From Gammaproteobacteria bacterium (GTDB taxonomy: Bacteria > Pseudomonadota > Gammaproteobacteria > Nevskiales > Nevskiaceae), in contig JAPLSA010000017.1 of NCBI GenBank assembly GCA_026398815.1, forward strand, positions 124,001-188,000: DNA of 64,000 nucleotides, in the 5' to 3' direction. This document shows, in pieces, positions 1 to 8,800 of this stretch. The stretch's first letter is position 1. Every line of letters begins with the position of its first letter. Position numbers and translations under genes: made by a program. The notes under the pieces were generated by a model that worked only from the letters and a program-made list of their open reading frames with translations, was not told where the DNA came from and did not search any database.

Positions 1-1
1 G

Positions 2-2779
2 CCGCTGTCCTATGGCGAGATCGTCGACCAGTTCCGCGCCGCGATGCGGGCGGCCGGGCTGGATACCGATGCCACAATCGAGGCGGACGGCAAGCTGCAC
101 CGCTTCCGAGTGGCGGGTGATCGGCGCGACCAGCGCAACGGCTGGTATGTGCTGCATGCCGATGGCCTGCCTGCTGGCGAGTTCGGATGCTGGAAGCGCG
201 GCCTGTCCGAGACCTGGCACGCCAACATCGGGCGCGAGCTGTCCGAAGCCGAGCGCGAGGCCAACCGGGCGCGGCTGGAAGCGATCCGGCGCGACCGTGA
301 GGCGGAGGCGCAGCGGATGCGCGCGGAGGCCCGCACGAAGGCCGCGAAGCTGTGGGCGGAAGCCACCGAGAAGCCATCGGCAAAGCATCCTTACCTGGTG
401 AAAAAGCAGGTGCGCGGCTACGGCATCCGGCAGCTACGCGCCGCGCTGCTGATCCCCGTCCGCGATGCTGACGGCGCACTGAATGGCCTGCAATTCATTC
501 AGCCGGACGGGGCCAAGCGGTTCACGTCTGGCATGGCGAAGGCAGGGCACTTCCACCTGATCGGCGAACCCGCTGCCGTGCTGCTGATCGCTGAGGGCTA
601 CGCGACGGCGGCAACGCTGCGCGAGGCCACCAGGCAGGCCGTGGCGGTGGCTTTCGACGCCGGCAACCTGCGCCCGGTAGCGCTGGCACTGCGCGCCAAG
701 TACCCCGCCGCGCGCATCGTCATCGCGGCCGACAACGACCACCGCACCGACGGCAATCCGGGCATGGCGAAAGCGGCAGAGGCAGCGCAAGCCGTGGGCG
801 GCAGCGTCATCGCGCCCGAGTTCGCAGCGGACGATCCGGGCAGCGATTGGAACGACTACGCGGCATCGCATGGCCTGCCCGCTGTGGGCGCTGCGTTCGC
901 ATCCCCTGGCGATGCCAAGGCCAGCGCCACACCTGCGCCGGCGGTCGCGCCAGAGGCTGCGGCAAGCCCTGCACCGGCTGTTGCGGCCGAAGCTGCGGCA
1001 GCGCCCCGCAAGGCGGCGCGCGCGAAGTCTGCCGAGGCCAGCGGCGGCGGCAGCCGCCCCCGTTTCACGCGCGACGAGCGCGGCATCTGGCACAACGGCA
1101 CGGACCCGAAGGACGGCACCCCGCTTGCGCCGCAATGGGTCTGCCCGCCAATCGAGGTGGCGGCTTACCTGCGTGACCTTGACGGCACCAACTGGGGACG
1201 GCTGCTGACCTTCAACGATGCCGACGGCACCGAACACCGCTGGGGCATGCCGATGCGGCTGCTATCGGGCGGCGGTGACGAGATGCGCGCGGAGCTGCTG
1301 CGGCTGGGCTTCGACGTGCCGACATCGCAGCGCAGCCGCAACCTGCTGACGGACTACATTCAGCAATCGAAGCCCGTGGCACGGGCGCGCTGTGTTGAGC
1401 GCGCCGGCTGGCATGGCCGCGTGTTCGTGATGCCGGATCGCACCATCGGCGAAGGCGATGAAGCCGTGCTGTTCCAAAGCGAGACGACAGGCGGGCACGT
1501 CTATCGCGAGCGCGGCGACCTGAGCGACTGGCGCAGCGATGTTGCCGACCTGTGCCGGGGCAATTCGCGCCTGCTGTTCGCGGTGTCGGCCGCGTTCGCA
1601 GGCCCGCTGCTGCACTGGGCTGGCGAAGAATCGGGCGGCTTCAACCTGCGCGGCGCATCAAGCACCGGCAAGACCACGGCGCTGCGCGTGGCGGCTTCGG
1701 TCTGGGGCGGGCCTGAGTTCATGCGCCGATGGCGGGCGACAGACAATGGGCTTGAATCCATCGCCGCGCAGTATTCCGATGGGCTGCTGATCTTGGACGA
1801 GCTAGGGCAGATGGACCCGCGCGTAGCCGGCGATGCCGCGTACATGCTGGCCAACGGCGAAGGCAAGGCCCGCGCCGGGCGCGGCGGCAGCATGCGGCCC
1901 GTCACCACCTGGCGTCTGCTGTTCCTCAGTGCCGGCGAGTTGAGCCTTGCCGAACACATGCGGCAGGGCGGCAAGCAAGCGCAGGCCGGGCAGGAAACCC
2001 GAATGGCGGACATTCCGGCCGATGCCGGCGCGGGCTTCGGCATCTTCGACACCTTGCACGGGCACGCCAGCGGCGCAGCGTTGTCGCGCAGCTGTACCGA
2101 AGCCGCGGGCGACGTGTACGGCGTCGCCGGGCCCGCGTTTATCCGCGCGCTGCTGCCGCGCCTGGGCACACTGCCGGATGCGATCCGGGCACTGCGCCGC
2201 GCCTTCACCGATCGCCACGTACCGAAGGGAATCGACGGGCAGGTGTCGCGCGTGGCGGGCCGTCTGGCGCTGATCGCGGCGGCTGGCGAACTGGCAACGC
2301 AGGCCGGTATCACCGGCTGGGATGCAGGCGAAGCCGATGCCGCCTGCGGCCGGTGCCTGGAAGCATGGATCGACACACGCGGCGGCACTGGCAACCTGGA
2401 ACCCGTCCGCATGCTGGCGCAGGTGCGCCGCTGGCTTGAGTCCGAAGCCAGCGCCCGCTTGCAGGCATGGAGCGCCAATAGCGACGGCAAGGAATGGGTG
2501 ACGGTGAAGCGCGCGGGCTTCCGCTGTGCCGAGACCTTGGGCGATGACGCTGAAACCTACTACCTGCTGCCCGAGACCTTCGAGCAAGAGATATGCGCGG
2601 GCTTCGATCCCCGGCAGGTGGCGCAGCTGCTGGCGAGCGTCGGCGCACTGAAGCGGCCGAAGGAAGGCAAGCGGCTGAAGCGCAAGGAACGGCTGCCCGT
2701 GGTCGGCAACACCTGGTGTTACGTCGTGCTGCCGTCGATCTGGCAAGCCGTGCCGGGCGATGCCGAGCCGGGCGCGTGA
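2..2779 (+). CDS. Toprim/DUF927 primase-helicase of an integrated element (5' partial)
   Basis: The reading frame is open to the left edge, so the true start is probably outside the window; the first internal ATG is at 44 and gives 911 aa. The N-terminal part resembles the zinc-finger/primase-like region of DUF927 replication proteins. A Toprim-like segment follows around residues 175-265 (counted from ATG 44), with IAEGYATAATL carrying the acidic residue and AADND as the second motif. An Ala/Pro-rich linker leads to the DUF927 ATPase half, with Walker A GASSTGKTT near residue 540 and Walker B LLILDELGQMD near 582. Such proteins start replication of phage-like islands and ICEs. The motif array just downstream fits an origin. 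Family call is firm; the exact role in this element is inference. Confidence 0.85.
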   Translation, partial: PLSYGEIVDQFRAAMRAAGLDTDATIEADGKLHRFRVAGDRRDQRNGWYVLHADGLPAGEFGCWKRGLSETWHANIGRELSEAEREANRARLEAIRRDREAEAQRMRAEARTKAAKLWAEATEKPSAKHPYLVKKQVRGYGIRQLRAALLIPVRDADGALNGLQFIQPDGAKRFTSGMAKAGHFHLIGEPAAVLLIAEGYATAATLREATRQAVAVAFDAGNLRPVALALRAKYPAARIVIAADNDHRTDGNPGMAKAAEAAQAVGGSVIAPEFAADDPGSDWNDYAASHGLPAVGAAFASPGDAKASATPAPAVAPEAAASPAPAVAAEAAAAPRKAARAKSAEASGGGSRPRFTRDERGIWHNGTDPKDGTPLAPQWVCPPIEVAAYLRDLDGTNWGRLLTFNDADGTEHRWGMPMRLLSGGGDEMRAELLRLGFDVPTSQRSRNLLTDYIQQSKPVARARCVERAGWHGRVFVMPDRTIGEGDEAVLFQSETTGGHVYRERGDLSDWRSDVADLCRGNSRLLFAVSAAFAGPLLHWAGEESGGFNLRGASSTGKTTALRVAASVWGGPEFMRRWRATDNGLESIAAQYSDGLLILDELGQMDPRVAGDAAYMLANGEGKARAGRGGSMRPVTTWRLLFLSAGELSLAEHMRQGGKQAQAGQETRMADIPADAGAGFGIFDTLHGHASGAALSRSCTEAAGDVYGVAGPAFIRALLPRLGTLPDAIRALRRAFTDRHVPKGIDGQVSRVAGRLALIAAAGELATQAGITGWDAGEADAACGRCLEAWIDTRGGTGNLEPVRMLAQVRRWLESEASARLQAWSANSDGKEWVTVKRAGFRCAETLGDDAETYYLLPETFEQEICAGFDPRQVAQLLASVGALKRPKEGKRLKRKERLPVVGNTWCYVVLPSIWQAVPGDAEPGA

Positions 2780-2833
2780 GGGTGCGCCGTGGCGCAGCGA
2801 CCGTTTCCGGCGCGGCACTTCCCCGGATTGACC

Positions 2834-3077
2834 GGGGGCAACGGGGGCAGCATTCAAGAAATCAACGCAGATTCATGAATTCATTGGGCTTTCCGTTGCC
2901 CCCGGTCTGTGTGCTTCAAGCGGGGGCACAACGGGGGCAGCGGGGGCAATCGAAGCTGCCGATTCTGCCCCCAGTTGCCCCCGGTACCTTGTCTGCACCC
3001 CGTCATGACCGGGGGCAGATATTACTCATTCCTATCAACAGCTTACACGGAATGCCCCCGTTGCCCCCGCTGCCCCC
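2834..3077. repeat. Array of twelve GGGGGCA motifs (iteron-like)
   Basis: Twelve exact copies of GGGGGCA or its complement start at 2834, 2843, 2897, 2922, 2933, 2942, 2966, 2976, 3011, 3053, 3062 and 3071. Several neighbours are exactly 9 bp apart and both orientations occur, with the context usually CGGGGGCAa or CGGGGGCAg. The array starts 55 bp after the primase-helicase stop. Clusters like this are typical of iterons or primase-binding sites of satellite/ICE origins; the G5 runs could also form quadruplexes. No convincing gene overlaps it. Confidence 0.6.
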
Positions 3078-3566
3078 GGTGCTTTCTGGGGGTGCCTGAG
3101 TCGCGCAGCGCCCTGGGGGGCGGGCGAATGTCCGGCGGATCGGCGGCGGAAACCGTCTGCCAACCCTCGTTCGCAGCATGGTGAATTGAGCGGGGGGGTA
3201 TCAAAAATTCAAAAGCGCGACCAAGTGGACACCGTGTAGGTTCCCATGCGCGGAGAAAATCCCTCGCGCGGAATTTCAAGTGTCATGTTCCCCGCCTGAT
3301 CGGGCGAGGGTTGCCCCTTTCCTTGTCCGACCGGCCGGTCTGTCCTGAATGGGTCGGCCTCGCTTCACTGGTGATTGCGGTATCGGGTCGCGCGGGAAAC
3401 CGGCCCGCCCGCCCCGCGCCCTCCGGCGCACGTCGGCTGAAGCATCCGACTGGTAGCCGTCCTAGGGAGTCCATCGGAATGTTGTTGTGTCCTACAATTG
3501 TCATTGTCGGACACAAAAAAGGCCGTTTTTCCAGCCACTGCCGCCCGCTATCCGGTGTCCGTTCCG
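3078..3566. other. Non-coding stretch between the motif array and the antitoxin fragment
   Basis: No open frame here shows family features. Codon composition of the short frames is poor and none has a ribosome site plus plausible protein. The only clear structure is the GTGTCC/GGACAC inverted repeat near its right end, listed separately. Confidence 0.5.
3487..3514. repeat. Inverted repeat GTGTCC-N16-GGACAC
   Basis: Six-base arms at 3487-3492 and 3509-3514 enclose an AT-richer 16-bp spacer, and an A6 run follows. It could be an operator or a recombinase/relaxase site. The spacing is too long for a strong short terminator hairpin. Function is unknown. Confidence 0.35.
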
Positions 3567-3770
3567 TCAGTTTTTCCGCTTTCTGACACGGCCACCTGCC
3601 CTGCGTTCAGCGGCATCGCCAGTGACGGCCGGCCGGGACGCAAGACACAGCGCGTCGAACTGACGCATGCACGATGCGTCAATTAGGCCGGCAGCACGAA
3701 GGCCAGCGGCGGAGGCATGCACTGTTGCGAGAATACGGCTGCCGCCTTTCGTCCTGACCTTCGCTGTCAT
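3567..3770 (-). pseudogene. 5' fragment of a HigA-type (XRE) antitoxin gene
   Basis: From ATG 3770 (GAGG just upstream) the frame reads SRILATVHASAAGL and then MRQFDALCL. This matches, from memory, the N-terminal segment of HigA-type antitoxins of ICEs and plasmids (SRILASVHET..GL, then REFDALCL). In intact members this is followed by a proline-rich turn and the XRE helix-turn-helix; here the frame continues instead as an Arg/Gly-rich tail of about 20 residues to a stop, without any HTH. No toxin gene is visible beside it. I read it as a decayed or truncated gene near the element end. A genuine short ORF is less likely. Confidence 0.45.
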
Positions 3771-3992
3771 CCTCGACCCTTTCGCTGTTGTGCCCGGGGT
3801 CGGCAGTCTCGCCGCGCCAGCCGCTCTGAATCTGGTGTCCTGTCCAACGGTCCCGCACCGATCCGACAGGCGGCAAGCTATCCCAATCAACCCCGCAAGC
3901 GGTGCAGCCGTCGGAATGGCGGGTAACTTTCCGGGTAACTGATCCGAAGCGATGAAGCGAAACCTATACGCGACAAGGCTTGCAGAGGATTT

Positions 3993-4014
3993 TTCGATCC
4001 CGCCTCTACCACCA
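3993..4014 (+). other. Attachment-site core: tRNA 3'-end remnant
   Basis: The 22 bases run from a TTCGATC T-loop-like start through to a terminal ACCA, as in the T arm/acceptor 3' half of a tRNA, and a strong terminator begins 7 bp later. The sequence to the left does not pair as a T stem, D arm or anticodon arm, so there is no complete tRNA. This is the arrangement left at the distal end when an element integrates into the 3' end of a tRNA gene. The intact tRNA and integrase should lie left of the window. The isotype could not be assigned. Confidence 0.6.
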
Positions 4015-4020
4015 CCTGAC

Positions 4021-4060
4021 AAAAAAGCCCCGTCCGGACCATCTCCGGACGGGGCTTTTG
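4021..4060 (+). terminator. Rho-independent terminator (bidirectional)
   Basis: A 12-bp perfect stem GCCCCGTCCGGA/TCCGGACGGGGC (4027-4038 and 4044-4055) with a 5-base loop is flanked by A6 on the left and T4 on the right. It would end the original tRNA transcript on the plus strand and the feo operon on the minus strand. Confidence 0.9.
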
Positions 4061-4084
4061 TTTGCTTGTCGCAACCGGGCTACG

Positions 4085-4363
4085 TCAGCGTTTCGGCGCT
4101 TTCGGTTGGAAGCTGATCGGGACTTCGTCGGCCGTGCGGCGGGTCGGTGCGCTGCTGCCGCAGTTGTTGCAGCTGCCGCAGCCGCTATTGCAATCGGTCG
4201 TGGCGGCCGGTGGCGGCGCGAGTCCAAAGACGGCGCGCAGGCGGGCGAGGCCACGACGGCTGGCGCCGGGGAACAGCTGGAACAGTGCGCGCAGCGCGAA
4301 CGCCAGCACGATCACGCCAACTGCCAGCGATTCGGCAGTGATGCCGTGAGCGCTCAGCTCCAT
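4085..4363 (-). CDS. Small Cys-rich membrane protein associated with FeoB
   Basis: The 92-aa protein has an N-terminal hydrophobic helix (about residues 12-31), a basic stretch, and a cluster CNSGCGSCNNC (residues 58-68) with four cysteines. Small proteins of this layout (FeoB-associated Cys-rich membrane protein, DUF6587-like) are often encoded after feoB. ATG 4363 overlaps the feoB stop by 10 bp, so translation is probably coupled. The cysteines may bind iron at the cytoplasmic mouth of the transporter; that is inference. Confidence 0.7.
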   Translation of the reverse strand: MELSAHGITAESLAVGVIVLAFALRALFQLFPGASRRGLARLRAVFGLAPPPAATTDCNSGCGSCNNCGSSAPTRRTADEVPISFQPKAPKR

Positions 4364-6186
4364 GCGCTGGCGATCCGGAACGTCAGGAACGAGGCGCCGT
4401 AAGCCAGCGCGAACAGGTAGACGGTGGCGATGCCGACGATCTTCCAGGAGCGCGTTTCGCGGCGGATCACCGCCAGCGTCGACACGCACTGCGGGGCGAA
4501 CACGTACCAGACGATCAGGCTGAGCGCGGTAGCCAGCGACCACTGGGCGGCGATCAGCGGCAGCAGCTGACCGGCGGCTTCGTCACCGGTGGCGGCGACG
4601 GCGTAGACCGTGGCCAGCGAGCTGACGGCCACTTCGCGCGCCGCCAGTCCGGGAATCAGCGCGATGCAGATCTGCCAGTTGAAGCCGATCGGCGCGAACA
4701 CGGCTTCCATCGCGCGGCCGATGCGGCCGGCATAGCTGTAGTCGATCGCCGGGCCAGCGAAATCGGCCGGCGCAGCGGGGAACGTCGACAGGAACCACAG
4801 CAGCACGGTCAGGGTCAGGATGATGCCGCCGACCCGCTTGAGGAACACGCTGGCGCGCTCCCAGAGGCCGATCAGCACGTCGGTGACGTGCGGCACGCGA
4901 TACGACGGCAGTTCCAGCAGCAGCGCGTGCTCGGTGCTGTCGCGGCGGATCAGCTTCATCGCATAGGCCACGGCCAGCGCCGAGATGATGCCGGCGACAT
5001 ACAGCCCGAACAGCACCAGGCCCTGCAGGTTGAACAGGCCGGCAACCGTCGCCTTCGGGATGAACGCGCCGATCAGCAGCGCGTAGACCGGCAGCCGCGC
5101 CGAGCAGGTCATCAGCGGGGCGACGAGGATGGTCGCCAGCCGGTCGCGCGGGTCCTGGATGGTGCGCGCAGCCATGATGCCCGGCACCGCGCAGGCGAAG
5201 CTCGACAGCAGGGGAATGAACGAGCGGCCGGTCAGCCCGGCGCCGACCATCAGGCGATCGAGCAGGAACGCGGCGCGCGGCAGGTAGCCGGATTCCTCGA
5301 GCACCAGGATGAACAGGAACAGCAGCAGGATCTGCGGCAGGAACACCACGACGCTGCCGGTGCCGACCAGCATGCCGTCGACCAGCAGGCTGCGCAGCGT
5401 GTTGTCCGGCAGCATGGTCTTGAGCTGGTCAGCTAGCGCTCCGACGCCGGCGTCGATGCTGTCCTGCAACGGCGCAGACCACGAGAAGACCGCCTGGAAG
5501 ATCAGGAACATCACCACGGCCAGCAGGGCCAGACCGAATACCGGATGCAGGGCCCAGCGGTCGATGGCGTCGTCGATCTCGCCGGTTGCGCGCGGCACCC
5601 GCACGGCCACCGCCAGCAGCCGGCGAACCTCGGCGTGCAGGTCGGCCGGCGCGCCGCTAGGCGCGAGCGGCGGCAGCTCGCCGTCGATACGCGCCATCAG
5701 CGCGGCGGCGCCATCGGCCCGCACCGCGATCGTTTCGATCACCGGCACCCCGAGTTCGGCTTCCAGCCGGGCCCGGTCGACGACGATGCCGCGCTTTTCG
5801 GCGGCATCGCACATGTTCAGCGCCAGGATCATCGGCAGCCCGAGCGCCCGCACTTCGAGCACGAAGCGCAGGTGCAGGCGCAGGTTGGTGGCATCGGCCA
5901 CGCAGACCAGCAGATCGGGCCGCGCTTCGCCGGCCATGCGGCCGAGGCAGACGTCGCGGGTGATCGCTTCGTCCGGGCTGGTCGCGGCCAGCGAATAGGC
6001 GCCCGGCAGATCGAGCAGCTGAACCTGGCGGCCGGACGGCGTGCGGATGACACCGGCCTTGCGCTCGACGGTGACGCCAGCGTAGTTGGCCACCTTCTGA
6101 CGGCTGCCGGTCAGCCGGTTGAACAGCGCGGTCTTGCCGCAGTTCGGATTGCCGACCAGCGCCACCTGCGAAGCCAGCGCGCTCAT
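4354..6186 (-). CDS. feoB: Ferrous iron transporter FeoB
   Basis: This 610-aa inner-membrane Fe(II) transporter has an N-terminal GTPase domain: G1 GNPNCGKT at residues 12-19, DLPG at 59-62 and an ALNMCD G4-like motif. A hydrophobic permease half follows with two gate repeats (FIPLLSSFACAVPGIMAAR and AAREVAVSSLATVYA). It is shorter than the E. coli type (about 770 aa), like other compact FeoBs whose C-terminal region is reduced. ATG 6186 overlaps the feoA stop as ATGA. The Fur-box-like site upstream of feoA suggests iron repression. Confidence 0.97.
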   Translation of the reverse strand: MSALASQVALVGNPNCGKTALFNRLTGSRQKVANYAGVTVERKAGVIRTPSGRQVQLLDLPGAYSLAATSPDEAITRDVCLGRMAGEARPDLLVCVADATNLRLHLRFVLEVRALGLPMILALNMCDAAEKRGIVVDRARLEAELGVPVIETIAVRADGAAALMARIDGELPPLAPSGAPADLHAEVRRLLAVAVRVPRATGEIDDAIDRWALHPVFGLALLAVVMFLIFQAVFSWSAPLQDSIDAGVGALADQLKTMLPDNTLRSLLVDGMLVGTGSVVVFLPQILLLFLFILVLEESGYLPRAAFLLDRLMVGAGLTGRSFIPLLSSFACAVPGIMAARTIQDPRDRLATILVAPLMTCSARLPVYALLIGAFIPKATVAGLFNLQGLVLFGLYVAGIISALAVAYAMKLIRRDSTEHALLLELPSYRVPHVTDVLIGLWERASVFLKRVGGIILTLTVLLWFLSTFPAAPADFAGPAIDYSYAGRIGRAMEAVFAPIGFNWQICIALIPGLAAREVAVSSLATVYAVAATGDEAAGQLLPLIAAQWSLATALSLIVWYVFAPQCVSTLAVIRRETRSWKIVGIATVYLFALAYGASFLTFRIASAWS

Positions 6187-6428
6187 GCCGCCTGCCTCAC
6201 GAACACGCGCGCGGCCTCGGCGCGGCGCAGCGCAAACCGCGTGTAGCCGATCTGCACCACCAGCGGATCGCCGCCGAGCGGCCCGCGCGCCACCAGCCGC
6301 ACCGGTTCGCCGGCCACGAAGCCGAGATCCCGCAGCCGTTCGGCGATCGGATCAGGCGCGCTGGCGTCCTCGACACGTTCGACGACGGCAGCGATCCGCA
6401 GCGGCAAATCCCGGAGGCGTTGTTCCAC
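6183..6428 (-). CDS. feoA: FeoA, SH3-like partner of FeoB
   Basis: The 81-aa protein fits the small cytoplasmic SH3-fold FeoA family. Its central RLRDLGFVAGEPVRLVARGPLGGDPL is the family signature (leader, glycine turn, then the loop before the last strands). I chose GTG 6428 because it keeps the usual short N-terminus before LPLRIAAVVERV; a TTG seven codons later is possible. The frame stays open upstream but that stretch holds the Fur-like site. It is coupled to feoB by a 4-bp overlap and probably modulates FeoB activity. Confidence 0.88.
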   Translation of the reverse strand: MEQRLRDLPLRIAAVVERVEDASAPDPIAERLRDLGFVAGEPVRLVARGPLGGDPLVVQIGYTRFALRRAEAARVFVRQAA

Positions 6429-6438
6429 GACCTGGCAC

Positions 6439-6457
6439 GTTAATGAGAATGGTTCGC
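6439..6457 (-). promoter_or_regulatory. Putative Fur box upstream of feoA
   Basis: The plus-strand 19-mer beginning GTTAATGAGAAT matches the classic 19-bp Fur consensus at 13 of 19 positions. It lies 10 bp upstream of the feoA start in the 41-bp gap to the next gene. Position and regulon member both fit iron repression. Confidence 0.6.
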
Positions 6458-6469
6458 AAGCATACGCGA

Positions 6470-7717
6470 TCAGCCTGCGTTCGGCTTTGCCGGCTCCCGG
6501 GGCTTGCCGGCTTCGCCTTCCGCCGGCTTCAGGCCGTACGCGGCAACCAGTGCCCAGACGTGCTTCGGGATCATCGATTTCATCCGTCGCGGCTGTTCGC
6601 GACGCAGATGAATGACCGTTTCCACCGCCTTCATCTCGACGCGGGCGCGCGCGAATTCGAGGCCGCGGGGGCCGATCCTCGGCATCAGCCAACCCACCAG
6701 CGGCTTCAGCCAGTCCGGCATCCGGCGCAGCGGCAGGCCGCCGGCGGCCCGTTCGGTATTGGCGAGGAAGCCCTTCACCGGTCCGGCCCGCTTGCCGTGA
6801 CTGTCCGGTGCCGACAGCCGCACCTCGTCGCCGAGCAGCGCCAGCAGTTCCGCGCCGCGCGCATTGCGCACCAGCAGCCATTGCTCGCCTTCGCCGCCCA
6901 TGTAGCCGACGGTGATGTCGGCCAGCGCATTGGTGTAATCGACACAGGTGCGGCAGGTCAGCGGGAAGAAATCGCGCGGCAGTTTCGAGATCGGCAGCTG
7001 CAGGAACGGGATGGTCTGATGCCGGCCGTCGTCGAAGCGCAGTTCGACGTGGTAGTCAGCGCGGAATTCCAGATAGCGGATGGTGTCTGGCCGGTCCGAC
7101 AGCAGTTCCAGAAAGGTATGGAAGCTTTCGGTGGTGGTGTTGTCCGAGCACGGCGTGCCGATCACGTAGAGCTTGTCGAAACCGAGTTCGGCTTCGAGCG
7201 CGCGCAGCGCATAGACCTGACAGGGAATGCCGATCACCGCCAGCCGCCGATGACCGGCCGCACGCGCTGGTTCCAGCAGCGCCAGCAGCGGCGCGTAGCC
7301 CATGCGCATGCCACGGCAGGCGGCCAAATCGGCGGCTTTCGTGACCAGCACCGGCACCGGCCGCCAGCGATCGTTCGGGTCGGCGGTCATGGTCAGCACG
7401 GCATCGACGGCACCGGTCTCCAGCAGCCGCTCGGCGATCCGCGTGGTGATGCCGGTCCACTGCGCGTCAGGACGAGGGTCGCGTAGCGCAGCCCGGTGCA
7501 TCTGCTCGAACGGCCCGAAGAAGCGTTCATCCGGCCGCGCCGGGTCCCGGCTGCGACCATGCACCTGCGCTTCGAGGCGCGGGTAATCCGGCTTGATGAA
7601 CTGGCAGGCGCGGCCGCAGCGGCTGGCGTCGGCGGTACGGGAGATGCCGCAATCGGTGCACAGATCACGGACCGCAGCCGCATGGTGCAGCGCCGCCGCG
7701 ATCCCGGCCTCGTTCAC
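6470..7717 (-). CDS. FrhB-family iron-sulfur flavoprotein (F420 hydrogenase/dehydrogenase beta subunit-like)
   Basis: The 415-aa protein has an N-terminal cysteine motif (CTDCGISRTADASRC near residues 20-34), a conserved centre with GIPCQVYALRAL and GTPCSDNTTT, and a second cysteine pair in FFPLTCRTCVDYTNALADITVGYMG. This is the pattern of the F420-reducing hydrogenase beta subunit family, which uses FAD and 4Fe-4S clusters and in plants and cyanobacteria includes 7-hydroxymethyl-chlorophyll a reductase. The electron donor here cannot be read from sequence. The start is GTG 7717, overlapping the upstream stop as GTGA, so it is coupled to the CinA-like gene. Confidence 0.85.
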   Translation of the reverse strand: MNEAGIAAALHHAAAVRDLCTDCGISRTADASRCGRACQFIKPDYPRLEAQVHGRSRDPARPDERFFGPFEQMHRAALRDPRPDAQWTGITTRIAERLLETGAVDAVLTMTADPNDRWRPVPVLVTKAADLAACRGMRMGYAPLLALLEPARAAGHRRLAVIGIPCQVYALRALEAELGFDKLYVIGTPCSDNTTTESFHTFLELLSDRPDTIRYLEFRADYHVELRFDDGRHQTIPFLQLPISKLPRDFFPLTCRTCVDYTNALADITVGYMGGEGEQWLLVRNARGAELLALLGDEVRLSAPDSHGKRAGPVKGFLANTERAAGGLPLRRMPDWLKPLVGWLMPRIGPRGLEFARARVEMKAVETVIHLRREQPRRMKSMIPKHVWALVAAYGLKPAEGEAGKPREPAKPNAG

Positions 7718-8478
7718 GGGTGGCTCAGATCCTCGATGCGGATGTCGCCGCGCGCCAGCAGGCGCTCGCGGAACCAGCGGGTCGCGGCTTCGGCTTCGGC
7801 ACGCGGGCCCTTGATGCCGAACTCGATGTGTCGTTCACGCTCGGCGTTGCCGCGAAACGGCAGGCTGGCCAGCTTGATCGGCGGATAGGCGTTGAGCGTG
7901 GCTTCCATCAGGTCGATCAGGTCGCCCTCGCCGCCCGAGCCGTAGGCGCGGAACGTGAATTCCACCGGCGGCTCGGCGTTGTGCAGGCCGCCCAGCCGGA
8001 CATCGAGCACCCACTCCAGCATCGGCCAGGCCATTTCCGGAAAACCGGGCACGAAGTAGCAGTTACCGACATAGAAGCCGGCGATGTTGTTGACCGGGTT
8101 CGGGATCAGGCCGGCGCCGAGCGGGAAATCCGCCATCAGCACGCGATTCGGCCAGGCCTTGTCGCCGTACTGCTTTTCGATGATCGCCAGCGCTTCTGGA
8201 TGACGGGCGATCGGCACATCGAAGGCGCGGGCTGCCGCCTGCCGGGTGCGGTCGTCGGGCGTCCCGCCAATGCCGCCGCAGGACAGCAGCACATGGCCGC
8301 GATGCTGGGCGCTGCGGATCACCTCGGCGATCTGGCCTTCGTCGTCGCCGGCGAAATGGGCCCATTCGAGACTCATGCCGCGGACGTTGAGCAGCTCGAT
8401 GACTTTCGGAAGGTGCTTGTCCGGTCGCTTCCCGGACAGCAACTCGTCACCCACGATCATCAGACCTACCGATGACAT
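7714..8478 (-). CDS. MoCF/CinA-like molybdopterin-binding domain protein
   Basis: The 254-aa protein resembles the competence/damage-inducible CinA N-terminal (MoCF) domain: GLMIVGDELLSGKRPD at the start, LLSCGGIGGTPDDRTRQA, and NIAGFYVGN..YFVPGFPEMAW. It lacks the C-terminal nicotinamide-nucleotide amidase part of full CinA (about 400 aa). ATG 8478 has AAGGAGCGAGG just upstream, which decides the start. It forms a two-gene operon with the FrhB-like protein. Substrate unknown. Confidence 0.85.
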   Translation of the reverse strand: MSSVGLMIVGDELLSGKRPDKHLPKVIELLNVRGMSLEWAHFAGDDEGQIAEVIRSAQHRGHVLLSCGGIGGTPDDRTRQAAARAFDVPIARHPEALAIIEKQYGDKAWPNRVLMADFPLGAGLIPNPVNNIAGFYVGNCYFVPGFPEMAWPMLEWVLDVRLGGLHNAEPPVEFTFRAYGSGGEGDLIDLMEATLNAYPPIKLASLPFRGNAERERHIEFGIKGPRAEAEAATRWFRERLLARGDIRIEDLSHP

Positions 8479-8800
8479 GCCTCGCTCCTTCAGTTCTGGT
8501 GCATTGAATGATCGACGCTGCGGGCCTTGGTCCTCGCCGATGGCCGCCGGGCAGCCGCCGCAGCGGGGCGCCGGGTAGCGTCGTCGGCGCGTAGTCTTAC
8601 CGATCAACACGTCCAGCGCGATAGCCACCGGACGCGCCGTTCGCCCGGCCGCAGCGGCCGCCGCCGACCGGCCGTCGGCCGTCGCGGCGGCCGGCGTCAC
8701 CACGACGGCGCTGTGACCGAAGTCGCGCTTCGCGGGGCGGGCCGCACCCTGGCCCGATGCTTGCCGCTAGGCTCTGCGCTGTCCTCGTCCGGAACTCCCC
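8479..8800. other. Divergent intergenic region with a GC-rich hairpin
   Basis: This 322-bp gap separates the leftward CinA-like gene from the rightward DJ-1 gene and must carry both promoters, though I see no convincing -35/-10 pair. A 9-bp inverted repeat GGCCGCCGC/GCGGCGGCC (8656-8664 and 8684-8692) could form a long hairpin. It lacks a T run, so I do not call a terminator. Confidence 0.5.

Noticed and set aside
3930-4014. Complete tRNA gene
   Set aside because: Only the 3' half-like part fits; no D arm, anticodon stem or pairing T stem upstream.
5545-6246. Long plus-strand ORF opposite feoB/feoA
   Set aside because: GC-rich shadow of the feo genes: His/Gln/Arg-heavy composition and no family features.
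8656-8692. Terminator in the gap before the DJ-1 gene
   Set aside because: Strong GC stem but no T run on either strand and no gene ends there.
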